DNA of 64,000 bases, taken from assembly GCF_006974105.1 (NCBI RefSeq), contig NZ_CP036282.1, positions 3,410,001-3,474,000 of the forward strand, given 5' to 3'. The notes beneath the pieces are model-generated. The model was not told where the DNA came from. It ran no database searches and was given only the letters and a program-made list of their open reading frames with translations. Position 1 is the first letter of the stretch. Each line of letters begins with the position of its first letter. The DNA comes from Rhodoferax aquaticus. GTDB taxonomy: Bacteria; Pseudomonadota; Gammaproteobacteria; Burkholderiales; Burkholderiaceae_C. Positions 33,330 to 42,967 of this stretch are shown in pieces. The translations under genes were made by a program, and so were the position numbers.

Positions 33330-36062
33330 CTACATGGCACCATAGTTAGCGTTCTTTACAGCCCGCACGCGCGCCACTGCCGCCGATCGGCTTTTCACCT
33401 CCAGCTTGGCAAATAGTCTTTGCAAATGCCATTTCACCGTGGCTTCAGAGATATAGAGGCGCTCGGCAATGGCCTTGTTTTGCAGGCCCTGGTCAATCAT
33501 CTGAATCAACTGCAATTCACGCTCAGTGAGGCTCAGGATGGGACTCACTGCCGGCCCTATAGCCACGCCCAAGGGTGCAGGGTTGGTTCGCGAACGGGGA
33601 TCTGATCCCAGGTCGATGTTGGACGTCATGAAATCAGACGGGTTGTGTTCTTCAAACTTTTTGGCGGCTTGGCTTTGATCCAGAACTTCTTCGTACAAGT
33701 GCATGGCTAAGTCCGACTGATCCACAATCGATCTGTAAGCTTTGCCCGTTTTGGCAAGGGCCTCTGCCTCGCTCATCGCTTGCAAGGCCTTGTCGCGCTG
33801 CCCTGCTTGCAGGAGGTAAGTGGCCTTCAAGCTCAAGAGTTGAATCAACAACAGCTGGCTGCCAGATTTCTTGCACGCGTGGATGAGCTCTGACAACAAG
33901 GTGTACGCCTGTTTCTGTAATCCCATCGCATGCTGAATTCTCACACTCGCCATGTCCAGCGCAAACTGCGCACGCGGGTTTTCAATGTCCTTGGTCGACC
34001 TGTATTCATTGCCTGCGTTGAGGCCCGCGCCCTCGGCAATGCGCACCGCCTTGGCGCAATCACCCTGTTTGATGCAGGCATGCACATACTCCTGCAACAG
34101 CCCCAAGCGCAAGCGCTTGAGTCCACGCGAAGAGGCAAAATCGATGCCTTCCACCAAGCACACTTCGCACAGCAAGAAATCGCCTTGGCTCAGGTGAATT
34201 TTTGCTTTGGTCGCATAGGCCATCAGCGTGGTTTCCACGTTGCCCTGCTCCCGGGTGTACTTAAACGACTGCTTGAGCCTCTTTTCGGCTTCCGCCGTGT
34301 TGCCCATCTCAAAGCTGTACGCCGCCTTGGCAATACGCATCATGTAGGTGCTGTAGGAATACAAAGTGCCGCGTTTTCGGTAGTGCTCGTACTCCCGGCT
34401 CAACATGACGTCGGCATCGTACACATAGCCTTGCTCTGCCGTGAGGTAGGACAGTGAAATAGACGCATAGGCTTTGCCGTACAAGGAGCCACATGCATCA
34501 AATGCATACGCTCCCTTGGTGTACTCCTCACGCGACTTGGCATAGCGAAACTCCAGCAAATGGGTGTAACCCAATGCCGACGAGATATTGCCAATATCAA
34601 AGTCAAAGCGAGAGGTTTGGCCTTGCAGGCCCATGTAACGCGCTAAGCGCGCAGGTATTTTGGCCGACTGGTCTGCCAAGCCCAGCAATGTGGCCCAGTG
34701 CGTCATCACCCGTGGGTTGGCATGGCCATGCGCTTCCATGCTCAGGCGGTCTTCTTCGTCCAGCATGGCCTGGGCATCCAAGTAGCGCCCGGTAAAGATG
34801 TAAAGCCACGCCAGCGCCAAGCGGTTTTCTTCGTACTGACGAAACAGGTGATCCCCAATGGCTGCGGCCCAGTACTCAAAAGCGCGCGACTCACCACACT
34901 CACGCACCATCCAATCTGCGTTTTGGCTCAGTAGTTGCGCCGCCCGTTGCTTATTGCCTGCGCACAGATAGTGGTGCAGCTCTTGGTGCACATTTTGGTC
35001 GTCTTTGGCCTCCAGGGCTGCGTCCATGTGCAGGCCCATATAGAGCTTGGGCATTTGCAATTGGAGCTTGGCCCGCAAGTGATCGCGAATGACCGACGGA
35101 AAGCTGTACCGCATGGCTCCAGCATTCGAGGTTTGCAAGGCAATGTCTGTTAATGCTGAGCACGACCTTCCATAGGCATCAAGCCCCGCATGACCGCTTT
35201 TTTTGAATTCCAACCAGCTAAACCGATCGCGAATTGCTGACCCGTACAAAGGCTTTTTGTCATCCTCGTCGATAGCCGACAACACAAGGTCCAGCAGCTT
35301 AGGAAAGTCCAAAGACGCGCTGGGCATTGCGTCCTGCGCCAGCACACCGTAGTTCGCGCCCAATCGCAGCATCAGCATCGCCACCAGGCCGCGCTGGGCC
35401 ACCATCCGTTGAATGCTGACCCCCTGCTTGGAAGCTTCATCCACGCCCAGCGCCCTGAACAAATCGCTCAGCTCTGCGCTTGCGGGAGCCAAGTCTGCAC
35501 GAGACAGCACAGACAGCGCGGCAGGCGAGTCTTCCAAGACCAAGCGTGTAGGCAAACTCTGTTGGCTCGCAATGCGGATTCTGAAATTCTGTGGCGCATG
35601 CTGTAGCAGCCTGCGCACCATGCGATTGATCTCGTCATTGGCAATCAGGTGATAGCCGTCAATGTGCAGATTGACTGTGGCGGGGTAGTTGGCAACCTCA
35701 AAGCACAGGTTGCGCACTTCCGGGCCGACGCTGTGCACAACACCATACTTCAGCTGCAGGTCCGTGCCTCTGCCCAACAAGTCATCCACTGCCTGCAAGG
35801 CGGCCACCATTTCACGCATGAACCTTTGCGGGTCACTGTCCCACGGATCCAACGTCAGCCAAGCACACAGCTCGCCGGTCATTTGGCTCGCCTCATACAG
35901 GCGGCTCAATGCGACGGTCTTGCCAAACCCGCTAGGTGCTTGCACCCACACATTGCGATGCAGATAGTTGTCTAGCAATCCCGCTTGCGCAATGACGTAG
36001 GGCACCACTGGCTTGGGAGGAAGGTATTTGTGGACCTTGGCCAGCGCAATATGTCTAGTCAC
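33330..36062 (-). CDS. MalT-like LuxR-family transcription activator
   Basis: 910 residues. STAND-type ATPase/activator: P-loop APSGFGKT (residues 42-49), a long helical repeat region (TPR-like, about 380-780, e.g. LALAWLYIFTGRYLDAQAML) and a C-terminal LuxR helix-turn-helix (LSLTERELQLIQMIDQGLQ, NKAIAERLYISEATVKWHL, about 840-900). MalT-like proteins bind ATP and an inducer, oligomerise and activate promoters through dyad sites. The seven dyad motifs upstream of the leftward genes at 36.9-53.5 kb are good candidates for its operator. It is transcribed after the cyclic-nucleotide-binding gene, 173 bp downstream of it. Confidence 0.9.
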   Translation of the reverse strand: MTRHIALAKVHKYLPPKPVVPYVIAQAGLLDNYLHRNVWVQAPSGFGKTVALSRLYEASQMTGELCAWLTLDPWDSDPQRFMREMVAALQAVDDLLGRGTDLQLKYGVVHSVGPEVRNLCFEVANYPATVNLHIDGYHLIANDEINRMVRRLLQHAPQNFRIRIASQQSLPTRLVLEDSPAALSVLSRADLAPASAELSDLFRALGVDEASKQGVSIQRMVAQRGLVAMLMLRLGANYGVLAQDAMPSASLDFPKLLDLVLSAIDEDDKKPLYGSAIRDRFSWLEFKKSGHAGLDAYGRSCSALTDIALQTSNAGAMRYSFPSVIRDHLRAKLQLQMPKLYMGLHMDAALEAKDDQNVHQELHHYLCAGNKQRAAQLLSQNADWMVRECGESRAFEYWAAAIGDHLFRQYEENRLALAWLYIFTGRYLDAQAMLDEEDRLSMEAHGHANPRVMTHWATLLGLADQSAKIPARLARYMGLQGQTSRFDFDIGNISSALGYTHLLEFRYAKSREEYTKGAYAFDACGSLYGKAYASISLSYLTAEQGYVYDADVMLSREYEHYRKRGTLYSYSTYMMRIAKAAYSFEMGNTAEAEKRLKQSFKYTREQGNVETTLMAYATKAKIHLSQGDFLLCEVCLVEGIDFASSRGLKRLRLGLLQEYVHACIKQGDCAKAVRIAEGAGLNAGNEYRSTKDIENPRAQFALDMASVRIQHAMGLQKQAYTLLSELIHACKKSGSQLLLIQLLSLKATYLLQAGQRDKALQAMSEAEALAKTGKAYRSIVDQSDLAMHLYEEVLDQSQAAKKFEEHNPSDFMTSNIDLGSDPRSRTNPAPLGVAIGPAVSPILSLTERELQLIQMIDQGLQNKAIAERLYISEATVKWHLQRLFAKLEVKSRSAAVARVRAVKNANYGAM

Positions 36063-36235
36063 GTTAATAAAATCTCACAAAACTTGCTGCTCGGCGTGTC
36101 ACATACGAAAGAGGCCTAGATGGGCGGGAGCCATCGCTCTAACCGAAACATCGTTTGCCGGTCATCTTAAAACTGATTTTGCGTAACGCCAAGCCACTAG
36201 CCTCACGCTGCGGACTGGCCATCTGCCCCTATGGC

Positions 36236-36805
36236 CTACATCTGGGAGGCTTGCAGTTCAAGCTCGTAGTGCGCTTTGGAATACATGCGCTCACCTGAAA
36301 GCGCCACATCCAAAATCTTCTCGTAAATGAGAATTTTGTTATTGGCACTGCGAATGCGTTTCGTCAAATGCGCGCCAATGAGGTGCATTACGGGATGCAT
36401 CAGCGCTGTGTCGACTCCACGGGCGCTATACAACGCGCTTTTGGCGAAGGCAAGGCACACCACGTCACTGAGGGCGGTGCAGGTCGCTGTTGCGGGCATG
36501 ACATCAAAAAAGTTGGACTCGCCGCAAAGTTCTCCGGGCTGCAAAATGCACACCGCAGCACGCCCCGACTGCCTGTGCAAGCGCGACTCCACCGCCACTT
36601 CGCCTTGCACAATGAAATAAATGAGCCCCGAACCATGCAGCTCACCTTCGCGCACAATTTTGTCGTAGCAGGCAAACTTGTATTCGCTACTGCGACTTAC
36701 AAACTCTGTGGCAGTGTGTATGTCAAAGCCATAGTGGCTATACCGCTCCATCAAATGCAACACAGCTTGCGCTTTGAACGACCCATAGTTTTCCAACGTT
36801 CCCAT
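36236..36805 (-). CDS. Cyclic-nucleotide-binding-domain protein without HTH
   Basis: 189 residues. A Crp-type beta-roll spans about residues 35-135 (YDKIVREGELHGSGLIYFIVQGEVAVES, ILQPGELCGESNFFD). PGELCGESNFFD corresponds to the cyclic nucleotide phosphate-binding cassette, lacking the R[ST]A end of Crp (here MPATATCTA). A helix follows, but no C-terminal winged helix, so it does not look like a transcription factor. It may be a ligand sensor acting through a partner. A dyad element of the local repeat family lies 131-186 bp upstream. The LuxR gene follows on the same strand. Confidence 0.75.
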   Translation of the reverse strand: MGTLENYGSFKAQAVLHLMERYSHYGFDIHTATEFVSRSSEYKFACYDKIVREGELHGSGLIYFIVQGEVAVESRLHRQSGRAAVCILQPGELCGESNFFDVMPATATCTALSDVVCLAFAKSALYSARGVDTALMHPVMHLIGAHLTKRIRSANNKILIYEKILDVALSGERMYSKAHYELELQASQM

Positions 36806-36936
36806 GGCGATATCTCAGTTTTGAAGTCCTAGCCCCCTGCAATAGCCCGCTCTACGTCATTACACGTAGCCGCGCAAGCCGGTCTTATTTTGGGTCGCCC
36901 ACGACACATCTCCAACGACGAAACCGCAACAGCAAC

Positions 36937-36992
36937 CTTGAGAGAATTTTTACACCTGCTCACAAAGACATGACTAGCCAAAAGTATGGTTT
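36937..36992 (-). promoter_or_regulatory. Regulon element copy 1 (upstream of cNMP-binding gene)
   Basis: CTTGAGAGAATTTTT (36937-36951) is followed by a dyad-like AGCCAAAAGTATGGTT (36976-36991). It matches the copies before the metalloprotease genes. The flanking CGACGAAACCGCAAC and AGGGTTATCCCTA are shared with copy 2. The gene-free stretch 36806-37143 holds nothing else recognised. Confidence 0.65.
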
Positions 36993-37143
36993 AGGGGATA
37001 TGGAACCCCTCAAGCCTTAGTGAGAGCATGTACAGGCCGCTTTATCCAAGGGTTATCCCTAGCCAAAATCAAGCTCGGAGACGTCACCTGCTCCGCTTTG
37101 GCCCAATCTCTAGGGAGCAAAACCCCCTGATATCGACACACAG

Positions 37144-37169
37144 AAAAAAGGCCCGTTTGTGAACGGGCC
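37144..37169 (-). terminator. Terminator of the ImpA1 / Roadblock-GTPase operon
   Basis: Read leftward: GGCCCGTT (37169-37162), loop CACA, AACGGGCC (37157-37150), then six Ts (37149-37144). It lies 27 bp after the last Roadblock gene. Confidence 0.93.
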
Positions 37170-37195
37170 TATCTGCTTGGGCGCTTGGCTGAACT

Positions 37196-37555
37196 TTAAA
37201 AGTCTAAACCCTTATCAGCATCTTGCACTTTGCGCCTAGCCATTGCCAAATTTGACTTGCTTTTATCCAAAACAAAATAAATGAAAACACCTTCCTTGGA
37301 AGCAGATGGTCGAATAATGTGATATTGCTTTCCTAAGGTAATTAGCATGTCATCAATTGTGTCATTCAGACCCAATGCGCGCATAGTCTTCATTTTGGAG
37401 CGAAAGACTTCGGTATTTCCCGCCGCAGCCACCTCGATATCCACACCAGAGCCAGCGCTACCCAAGATCATGCCGCTGGTTGAGTCGACAATGGCAGTGC
37501 AAACGGCACCATCAGCTGTCATAAGCTCGTCAAGTGTTTGTTTAATCGTAGACAT
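37196..37555 (-). CDS. Roadblock/LC7-domain protein A
   Basis: 119 residues. Start at 37555 follows AAGGA with 8-nt spacing. One Roadblock/LC7 fold (TADGAVCTAIVDSTSGMILG, then GLNDTIDDMLITLGKQYHII and GVFIYFVLDKSKSNLAMAR). Such dimeric platforms bind small GTPases (MglB-MglA style) and can act as GTPase-activating or scaffold proteins. Last gene of the set; the paralogue sits 158 bp upstream. Confidence 0.8.
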   Translation of the reverse strand: MSTIKQTLDELMTADGAVCTAIVDSTSGMILGSAGSGVDIEVAAAGNTEVFRSKMKTMRALGLNDTIDDMLITLGKQYHIIRPSASKEGVFIYFVLDKSKSNLAMARRKVQDADKGLDF

Positions 37556-37712
37556 AGTGTTGTTCCTTATCAATTTAGTTAATTCGCTGCGGATTTTTTA
37601 TTTTGACGAGTGCCCCGCAGCCCGCACAAGATTTTTAAATTAATTTATTTAAGAATAGCGCTTGGTTTTCTAGCAGTTTTTAAGGCCAGCCACCTGCACC
37701 GCAATACATTTC

Positions 37713-38111
37713 TTAGCGCAGCTCCCTCAGGGCTTTGGCAAATCGCTTTCCACGGTGATTTACTTGAGCCATTATTGCTGTTGAGTCTGAAATAATATTC
37801 ACTATCAATAAATTCTCATCCGAGTGATTGACCAAAAATACCTGGACAAACCCGTTTCCAGAGTAGATCGTTATATCTGATGGGTCGTCCAAAAAAGATT
37901 CTCTTGCGACCACCGAACCAATGGCAGAGATTGAACTGGCCATCGCTGCAATTCTTTCGGGGACAAGATCTCCGTGGTGGGCATAGGCGACTTCAAAACC
38001 ATCGACCGTAGAAACTACAACTCCCAGCGTTCCGGTAATCTCGGCGAGAATTTTTTTTGCCTCTTGCTCGCAAAAATTGCGAATATTGTCTATAGCTGTA
38101 TTATTTTTCAT
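37713..38111 (-). CDS. Roadblock/LC7-domain protein B
   Basis: 132 residues. Roadblock fold: EITGTLGVVVSTVDGFEVAYA, then RIAAMASSISAIGSVVARES and VFLVNHSDENLLIVNI. It is closer to the classical MglB pattern than protein A. Lies 44 bp after the GTPase gene, its likely partner. Cytoplasmic. Confidence 0.85.
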   Translation of the reverse strand: MKNNTAIDNIRNFCEQEAKKILAEITGTLGVVVSTVDGFEVAYAHHGDLVPERIAAMASSISAIGSVVARESFLDDPSDITIYSGNGFVQVFLVNHSDENLLIVNIISDSTAIMAQVNHRGKRFAKALRELR

Positions 38112-38155
38112 ATATGTGTTGTCAAATAGCCGGTGGGGTGTGCTGAATCAAACGG

Positions 38156-38683
38156 TCAAAGATCAGCTTCAATTTGCGTTAACAAGATGTCAATGAGCAT
38201 GAGGACATCGTCACGCTGTCTCACGTCAACGGGAACAACGGGCACCAAGCATTGCCGGTTGAACAAGAAGTCTGCATACGCGTCAACATCCGGATCTGGG
38301 CACTCTGGCAAACGCCCTACACCAATGACGCAGGGTGTGTTTCCGAGGAACTCACTAAAGCCATTGAGGTACTTTTCAAGATCTTCCAATGGCTTAGGGC
38401 GGGAGTTATCAATCAAGATAATGAGACCCAGCGCATTTTTCGCGAGAATTTTCCAAAGAAAGTCAAACCGATCCTGGCCTGGCGTCCCAAACAACCTCAA
38501 ACGGTTACCACTCTCCAGTTCAACCAAGCCGAAATCAAGTCCTACTGTGGTCAGCAGCTTAGAAACTGTAGGATCTGTATTTTTTACATCCGTCACGATG
38601 GGCAGAGAATCACTCACCACACCTATTGCAGTGGTTTTCCCCGAACCAGTGGTACCGCTTATTAGTATTTTGTATTCATTCAT
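38156..38683 (-). CDS. Small Ras-like GTPase, COG2229 type
   Basis: 175 residues. G1 GTTGSGKTT (residues 10-18), G3 LFGTPGQDRFDFLW, a hydrophobic GLIILIDNS strand. The usual NKxD base-recognition motif is replaced by GVGRLPE, which I recall as normal for the COG2229 group of proteobacterial MglA-like GTPases. These work with Roadblock proteins in polarity, motility or envelope regulation. It sits between a protein of unknown function and two Roadblock genes. Confidence 0.88.
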   Translation of the reverse strand: MNEYKILISGTTGSGKTTAIGVVSDSLPIVTDVKNTDPTVSKLLTTVGLDFGLVELESGNRLRLFGTPGQDRFDFLWKILAKNALGLIILIDNSRPKPLEDLEKYLNGFSEFLGNTPCVIGVGRLPECPDPDVDAYADFLFNRQCLVPVVPVDVRQRDDVLMLIDILLTQIEADL

Positions 38684-38697
38684 AGGATTAGTGAGTT

Positions 38698-39414
38698 TCA
38701 GAGGCCCAGCTTCCGTCGCAGTGAGGAAATAAAACCACGATTAGCATGGCTGGCCATTTTTTTCCTGCTTTGCACCATGTCAACTACATTGCTTCTGTCA
38801 GATACTACTTCTGAAAATATTGAAACCAATTGAAGCGACTTTAGAATTGCAATAAAGGACGCACATTCTTCGAGGGAAACTCCGGAAGCACTCGCGAGCT
38901 CGTTGACAGACCACGCTTTGCCAATCAAAAAATTAGATAAGCGCACACGGTCCTTACTGCCACGAATCGCGACCTGGTGAGGCCAACGAATGAGTTTGTA
39001 TTTCTCTTCGACAATATTCTGAGAATTTTCTATCGGTTTTAGTTTGGAAGTAATTTCCTGATTATTTTCTTCTGAGGTCGAAATATTTGACTGGGCCGAG
39101 CTTGACGTGGCTTGCTGCGTATAGACAAGCGTTTGAAGCTTGCTGAGGCATGCCTTTAAACCCGCCCCATGGATGGGTCTATTCAAACGTAATTTATTCG
39201 CAGGCGCACCTGCCAGCACGATTTCAATATCTGACACATAGGGGATTTCCATATGCGAACTTGCCTCCGCGTCCACGATATAGGCATCAAATGGCTCTAT
39301 AGGTGCATAGTTCCATTTAAAGTCTCCATCAACGGTCATAAAACTGAGTAAGTCGCGAATGAAGTCAGTCTCACCCGCACTCAATCCTTTGATCCCCAAC
39401 TTAAAAGTAGTCAT
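38698..39414 (-). CDS. Unknown protein of the GTPase module
   Basis: 238 residues, not recognised. The N-terminal 85 residues look like a small alpha/beta domain resembling a degenerate receiver (TTFKLGIKGLSAGETDFIRD, PFDAYIVDAE, DIEIVLAGAPANKLRLNRPI). A polar Ser/Gln/Glu linker (about 95-130) follows, then a helical part resembling a winged helix (RLSNFLIGKAWSVNELASAS, EECASFIAILKSLQLV). Ends 14 bp before the GTPase gene and begins 39 bp after ImpA1. Homologues next to COG2229 GTPases would support a receptor or adaptor role. Confidence 0.65.
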   Translation of the reverse strand: MTTFKLGIKGLSAGETDFIRDLLSFMTVDGDFKWNYAPIEPFDAYIVDAEASSHMEIPYVSDIEIVLAGAPANKLRLNRPIHGAGLKACLSKLQTLVYTQQATSSSAQSNISTSEENNQEITSKLKPIENSQNIVEEKYKLIRWPHQVAIRGSKDRVRLSNFLIGKAWSVNELASASGVSLEECASFIAILKSLQLVSIFSEVVSDRSNVVDMVQSRKKMASHANRGFISSLRRKLGL

Positions 39415-39453
39415 ATTGACTTCTCCAAACGCTTATATGCGTTGAGTAATTTC

Positions 39454-42249
39454 TCAAAACGGCCAGACAGGATTGGCGACCGACATGTCGACCTTGCGCA
39501 CGGTGCTGTGGTTGTTGGTGCTTGTATTGGCATAGAACAGCGCAGGTTCCGCCGCAAAACCGAAGGCCGCCACCTGGGCCGCAGCCTCTGGTGAGTAGCG
39601 CACGCCCCACAGATCGAAGGTCGGGCGTTGGTCCCTGCCCGTAATCCACGAGAGGGTGATCAGCATGTTGTCATTGCCGCTCGGGCTGGGTTTGTTGGCG
39701 TAGGTGCTGTAGCCCAGCTTGTTGCGATTGGCAGCCCAGTCCGCAGCAGCTACGGCATCAAACTGACGCTGGTGCAGGTAAAGCAAAGTGACAATGTCCC
39801 AGCCGGTCGCAATGCTGGCTTGGCGCTGGGCCCAGTAATGCACCCATTGCATATAGAAGGCCATGCGCTCGCCGTTTTGCACCGCGTAGGCAGCATCACC
39901 CCAAATGCGCTGGTAAACGCCTTCAATGGGGTCCGCTTCCGTCTTGGCGGCCTTGATCATGTTGAACGCAGACTGGTAAGCCACTCGGTTGTCGCCTGAG
40001 TTGTAGCCAAGCTCGCTTAGCATGCGCCAGCCTTTGTGCAAGGGAAACAGGTTGTTGGAGACCTCGCCACTGCGGTCGTCATAGACCTTGTGCATGCCCT
40101 TTTGCTGGTTGTGACCGACCTCATGGCTTTCGCCCCAGCCGCGGGGGGTGAGGCCCCAGTCTTGGTCGTACGGGTTGCCCGCGCAGCCGCTACCGCATTG
40201 CGAATAGTTGTCTACATTGATGTGCTGGGTCCCGGGCACGCGGTGCAGCGTGGCATCGGTGCAAGTCCAACCCAGATTGGCACACATGGCCTGCACATGG
40301 GCGGTCAGACTCTTTCCGGGCAAGGCATAGCCGGCCAGCATGTAGAGGTCTTCGAAGAAGATGGTTTTCAGTTCGTTCAAAAACTTGTCGATATCGCCTG
40401 CGTAATGAGGGCCATTGATGACGGCGCGCATTTTGTCGGCACGGGAATGGACTTCAACGCCAGCGAGCTTGATCTCGGCCCACTCATGCTGGGCGGCGTT
40501 TAATGTGGTGGCAAAAGCCGCTGTATCGCCCGCGCCGTTGGACTGGTCCAGAAACGGATGCTTGGCTACCCCACGCAGCCGAAGCTGTACGTTTTGCTGT
40601 GGCGTGGCGTTACTGAACACCAGCTGCAGGGTGCCGCCATAGGGACTCACCAACTGCATCGCCTGGCCGGTGCTGAGCACCATGTCCGGGCTGGCCAAGA
40701 AGCGAGGGCGGTTGTATCGATTAGGGTCCCACAGGCGAGTGGAGCCGGTGCGCTGAGTATTCAGGCGCAGCGACACGGTGGCGCTGCCGGCGCTGAGCAG
40801 CTCGACCGTAACGGGCTTGCCCGGAGCCGCCAGGCGGCCAATGGCCGTGAAGCCGCTGGTGGAAGGTACCGACACGTCCACCGTCTCGTCCGTGCTGCTC
40901 ACGGCCATGCCGGTGGTAAGCGCACCGGCAAAACTGCCGAGGTCAGCCTGGGCGTTGGCGGCAGGGCGCACATAGGCCACGAGGGCGTCAGCAATCAGGG
41001 CCTTCTCAAAGGCGGCAGGCGTACTGGCCTTGTCCATGGGGTATCGGAGCTGGCGCCGCACCACGTCGGCCCACAGCACCAGGTAGCGAAGTACGGTGGT
41101 ATCGGCCGTGGCAAAGAGGTTCTGACCCGCGCGATTGAACACATCGATCTGGCTGCGCAAGGCATCCACCGGCGACAGCAAGTTGGACTGCAGGCTGGCC
41201 ACTCCTGAACAATCGGTCTTGCCAGCAGAGACGGTACACGGCGACCAGTCATAGGGCATGCTGAAACTGTCGGAAGCCAGCGAACTTAGCATGGCCGTGG
41301 TTTTTGCAAACTGGTCGCCCAACGTACGATTGGTCGCTTCGCTGCGGCCCGCGGCCACCTTGTCGTTGGCCCAGTAGTTACCGCCGTAGGAGCCGAACTG
41401 CAGGCCCATGCCCGCCAGCACCTGCCTGCCTGAATCACTAAACGCGCTGAACTTGGTGTGCACATACAGCACCGGCCGCCCAGCCGCTACCAGTGCGCGT
41501 ATACCTGCTTCCAGACTGGCACTAGGTGCAAGGTCTCCTCCCACCACTAGCAGATGTGCGTTGGTGGCGCAAGCGGGAGTGGCAATGAAGTCACAGGCAA
41601 TGGTGGTGACCGGCACATCCGCCTTCACCATGCCAGCCGCACTGTTGTTGGCATTGACGCCGGCAAAAGCCACGTTCAGCGTAGCCGGCAATGTAGCGGC
41701 AGCGTCACCACGCACCAGCCATGCCAGTAGGCGCTTGAAGGCGGGCCGATAAGCTATGAGCTGGTTTCCATTGAACCTCTCCAGCACCTGAACGCCAAAA
41801 CCCGCGCTGCGACCTCCTGCGGCCACACTAATGCTGGACAAAGCATTGCCCTGGTCTCCCACGATCAGTGGCTGCGCGGTGGCAGTGTTAAGAGGCTGCA
41901 CCCAATGACTCTGATTCGTAGGGTCGTATTCAGTGCTGACGCCCTGGTACAGGCTGCTTGTGCGCGCTGCCTGCGCCAAGCTGATTTGCTGCTGAGCGTA
42001 CTGGGCATGCTGAGCGACCAGCTTGGCATCGGTCAGCGCACTGGCGTCACCGGTGGCCAAGGCCTGCACAATTTGCGGGTTAGGCTGGGGTGCTGCCACC
42101 AAGGTCACGGCACCGCTGCCAGAAACGCTGCTAGGGCTACTGCCTGATTTGCCGCCGCCGCAGGCGGTAAGCAACGCAACCAAGGCGAATGTGGCCCATC
42201 CAACGAAAAGACGGGCGCTTAGTGTTTTGCCAGCTAAGTGCAAACGCAT
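39454..42249 (-). CDS. ImpA-like lipoprotein metalloprotease 1
   Basis: 931 residues; start at 42249 follows GAGGA at 5 nt and yields a lipoprotein signal (FALVALLTAC, lipobox LTAC). A gluzincin-type HEVGH (residues 709-713) with the third ligand in SGEVSNNL fits the M60/M88 enhancin/ImpA group. Pseudomonas ImpA cleaves O-glycosylated mucin-like proteins, so an O-glycoprotein protease is expected. The N-terminal ImpA-type domain precedes the catalytic region. Probable export across the inner membrane and lipid anchoring. The Roadblock/GTPase genes follow 39 bp downstream. The last ~115 codons are nearly identical to those of paralogue 2. Confidence 0.85.
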   Translation of the reverse strand: MRLHLAGKTLSARLFVGWATFALVALLTACGGGKSGSSPSSVSGSGAVTLVAAPQPNPQIVQALATGDASALTDAKLVAQHAQYAQQQISLAQAARTSSLYQGVSTEYDPTNQSHWVQPLNTATAQPLIVGDQGNALSSISVAAGGRSAGFGVQVLERFNGNQLIAYRPAFKRLLAWLVRGDAAATLPATLNVAFAGVNANNSAAGMVKADVPVTTIACDFIATPACATNAHLLVVGGDLAPSASLEAGIRALVAAGRPVLYVHTKFSAFSDSGRQVLAGMGLQFGSYGGNYWANDKVAAGRSEATNRTLGDQFAKTTAMLSSLASDSFSMPYDWSPCTVSAGKTDCSGVASLQSNLLSPVDALRSQIDVFNRAGQNLFATADTTVLRYLVLWADVVRRQLRYPMDKASTPAAFEKALIADALVAYVRPAANAQADLGSFAGALTTGMAVSSTDETVDVSVPSTSGFTAIGRLAAPGKPVTVELLSAGSATVSLRLNTQRTGSTRLWDPNRYNRPRFLASPDMVLSTGQAMQLVSPYGGTLQLVFSNATPQQNVQLRLRGVAKHPFLDQSNGAGDTAAFATTLNAAQHEWAEIKLAGVEVHSRADKMRAVINGPHYAGDIDKFLNELKTIFFEDLYMLAGYALPGKSLTAHVQAMCANLGWTCTDATLHRVPGTQHINVDNYSQCGSGCAGNPYDQDWGLTPRGWGESHEVGHNQQKGMHKVYDDRSGEVSNNLFPLHKGWRMLSELGYNSGDNRVAYQSAFNMIKAAKTEADPIEGVYQRIWGDAAYAVQNGERMAFYMQWVHYWAQRQASIATGWDIVTLLYLHQRQFDAVAAADWAANRNKLGYSTYANKPSPSGNDNMLITLSWITGRDQRPTFDLWGVRYSPEAAAQVAAFGFAAEPALFYANTSTNNHSTVRKVDMSVANPVWPF

Positions 42250-42438
42250 ACTGTTCCTCAATTCTTAAAATAGTTTTCGCCATGCCAAAGGCCCATTGAG
42301 GGCGGCCACCTCGATCCAAGGAACTGCAATCCTGAGCACTGCATAGGTGGTCTTCACACGAAGAAACCTGCTCTAGAACTGAGTGGCTGATTCAAGGTGG
42401 CCAACGGCGCAGCTCCAACGACGAAACCGCAACTACCA

Positions 42439-42494
42439 CTTTGAGAGAATTTTTCCAGCTAGCAGCAAGGTGACTACTAACCAAAAGTATGGTT
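42439..42494 (-). promoter_or_regulatory. Regulon element copy 2 (upstream of ImpA1)
   Basis: CTTTGAGAGAATTTT from 42439 and the dyad AACCAAAAGTATGGTT (42479-42494, arms AACCA/TGGTT). It is 190-245 bp upstream of the ImpA1 start. Confidence 0.7.
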
Positions 42495-42575
42495 TTGGGG
42501 AATGTTGGTCCACGATGCGATCGGTTTGCGGAAGTAGGAAGGCGTTGATACAGGGTTATCCCTAGGTATTTCTCG

Positions 42576-42967
42576 AAACGGCCAGACGGGAATCGCGACC
42601 AAGCTATCGATCTTGCGCACCGTGCTGCAGTTCAGCTGGTTGAACATGCTCCGATTTTTGTGAGGTAGGAACCTCTTGTGGGAGACCTCGCCGATGCGGT
42701 GTGGCGCTGCCCAACATTGGCTGCAGGGTATCTGCGTAGGCGGCTTAACTGCGGCATCGCTGGGCCGGTACTGAGTACCCTGTGCGGACTGGCCAAAAAG
42801 CCGGAGCGGCGGGAGCGGCTGGAACCCCACGGGCGGGTGGAGCCGGAATGCTGGGGGTTGGGGCGTGGCGACACGGTGGCACCGCCCGCGCACAGCAGCT
42901 CCACGAACACAGGCTTGCCGGGAGCTGCCAGACGTCCAATGGCTGTGAACCCACTGGTGGAAGGCAC
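42576..42967 (-). pseudogene. Decayed ImpA-like paralogue
   Basis: Two separated matches to ImpA1/2 remain. 42576-42630 encodes a degraded C-terminus (STVRKIDSLVAIPVWPF against STVRKVDMSVANPVWPF), and its stop codon has mutated from TGA to CGA. 42760-42967 encodes STSGFTAIGRLAAPGKPVFV and following, matching the region near residue 460 of ImpA1, with shifts. About 450 codons between them are gone. No functional product. The rest of 42250-43088 holds regulon element 2 and no gene. Confidence 0.8.

Noticed and set aside
36063..36235. AACCGAAACATCGTTT before the LuxR gene as an eighth regulon element
   Set aside because: Matches only 10 of 16 positions and lacks the CTTTGAGAGAATTTTT partner, so not counted.
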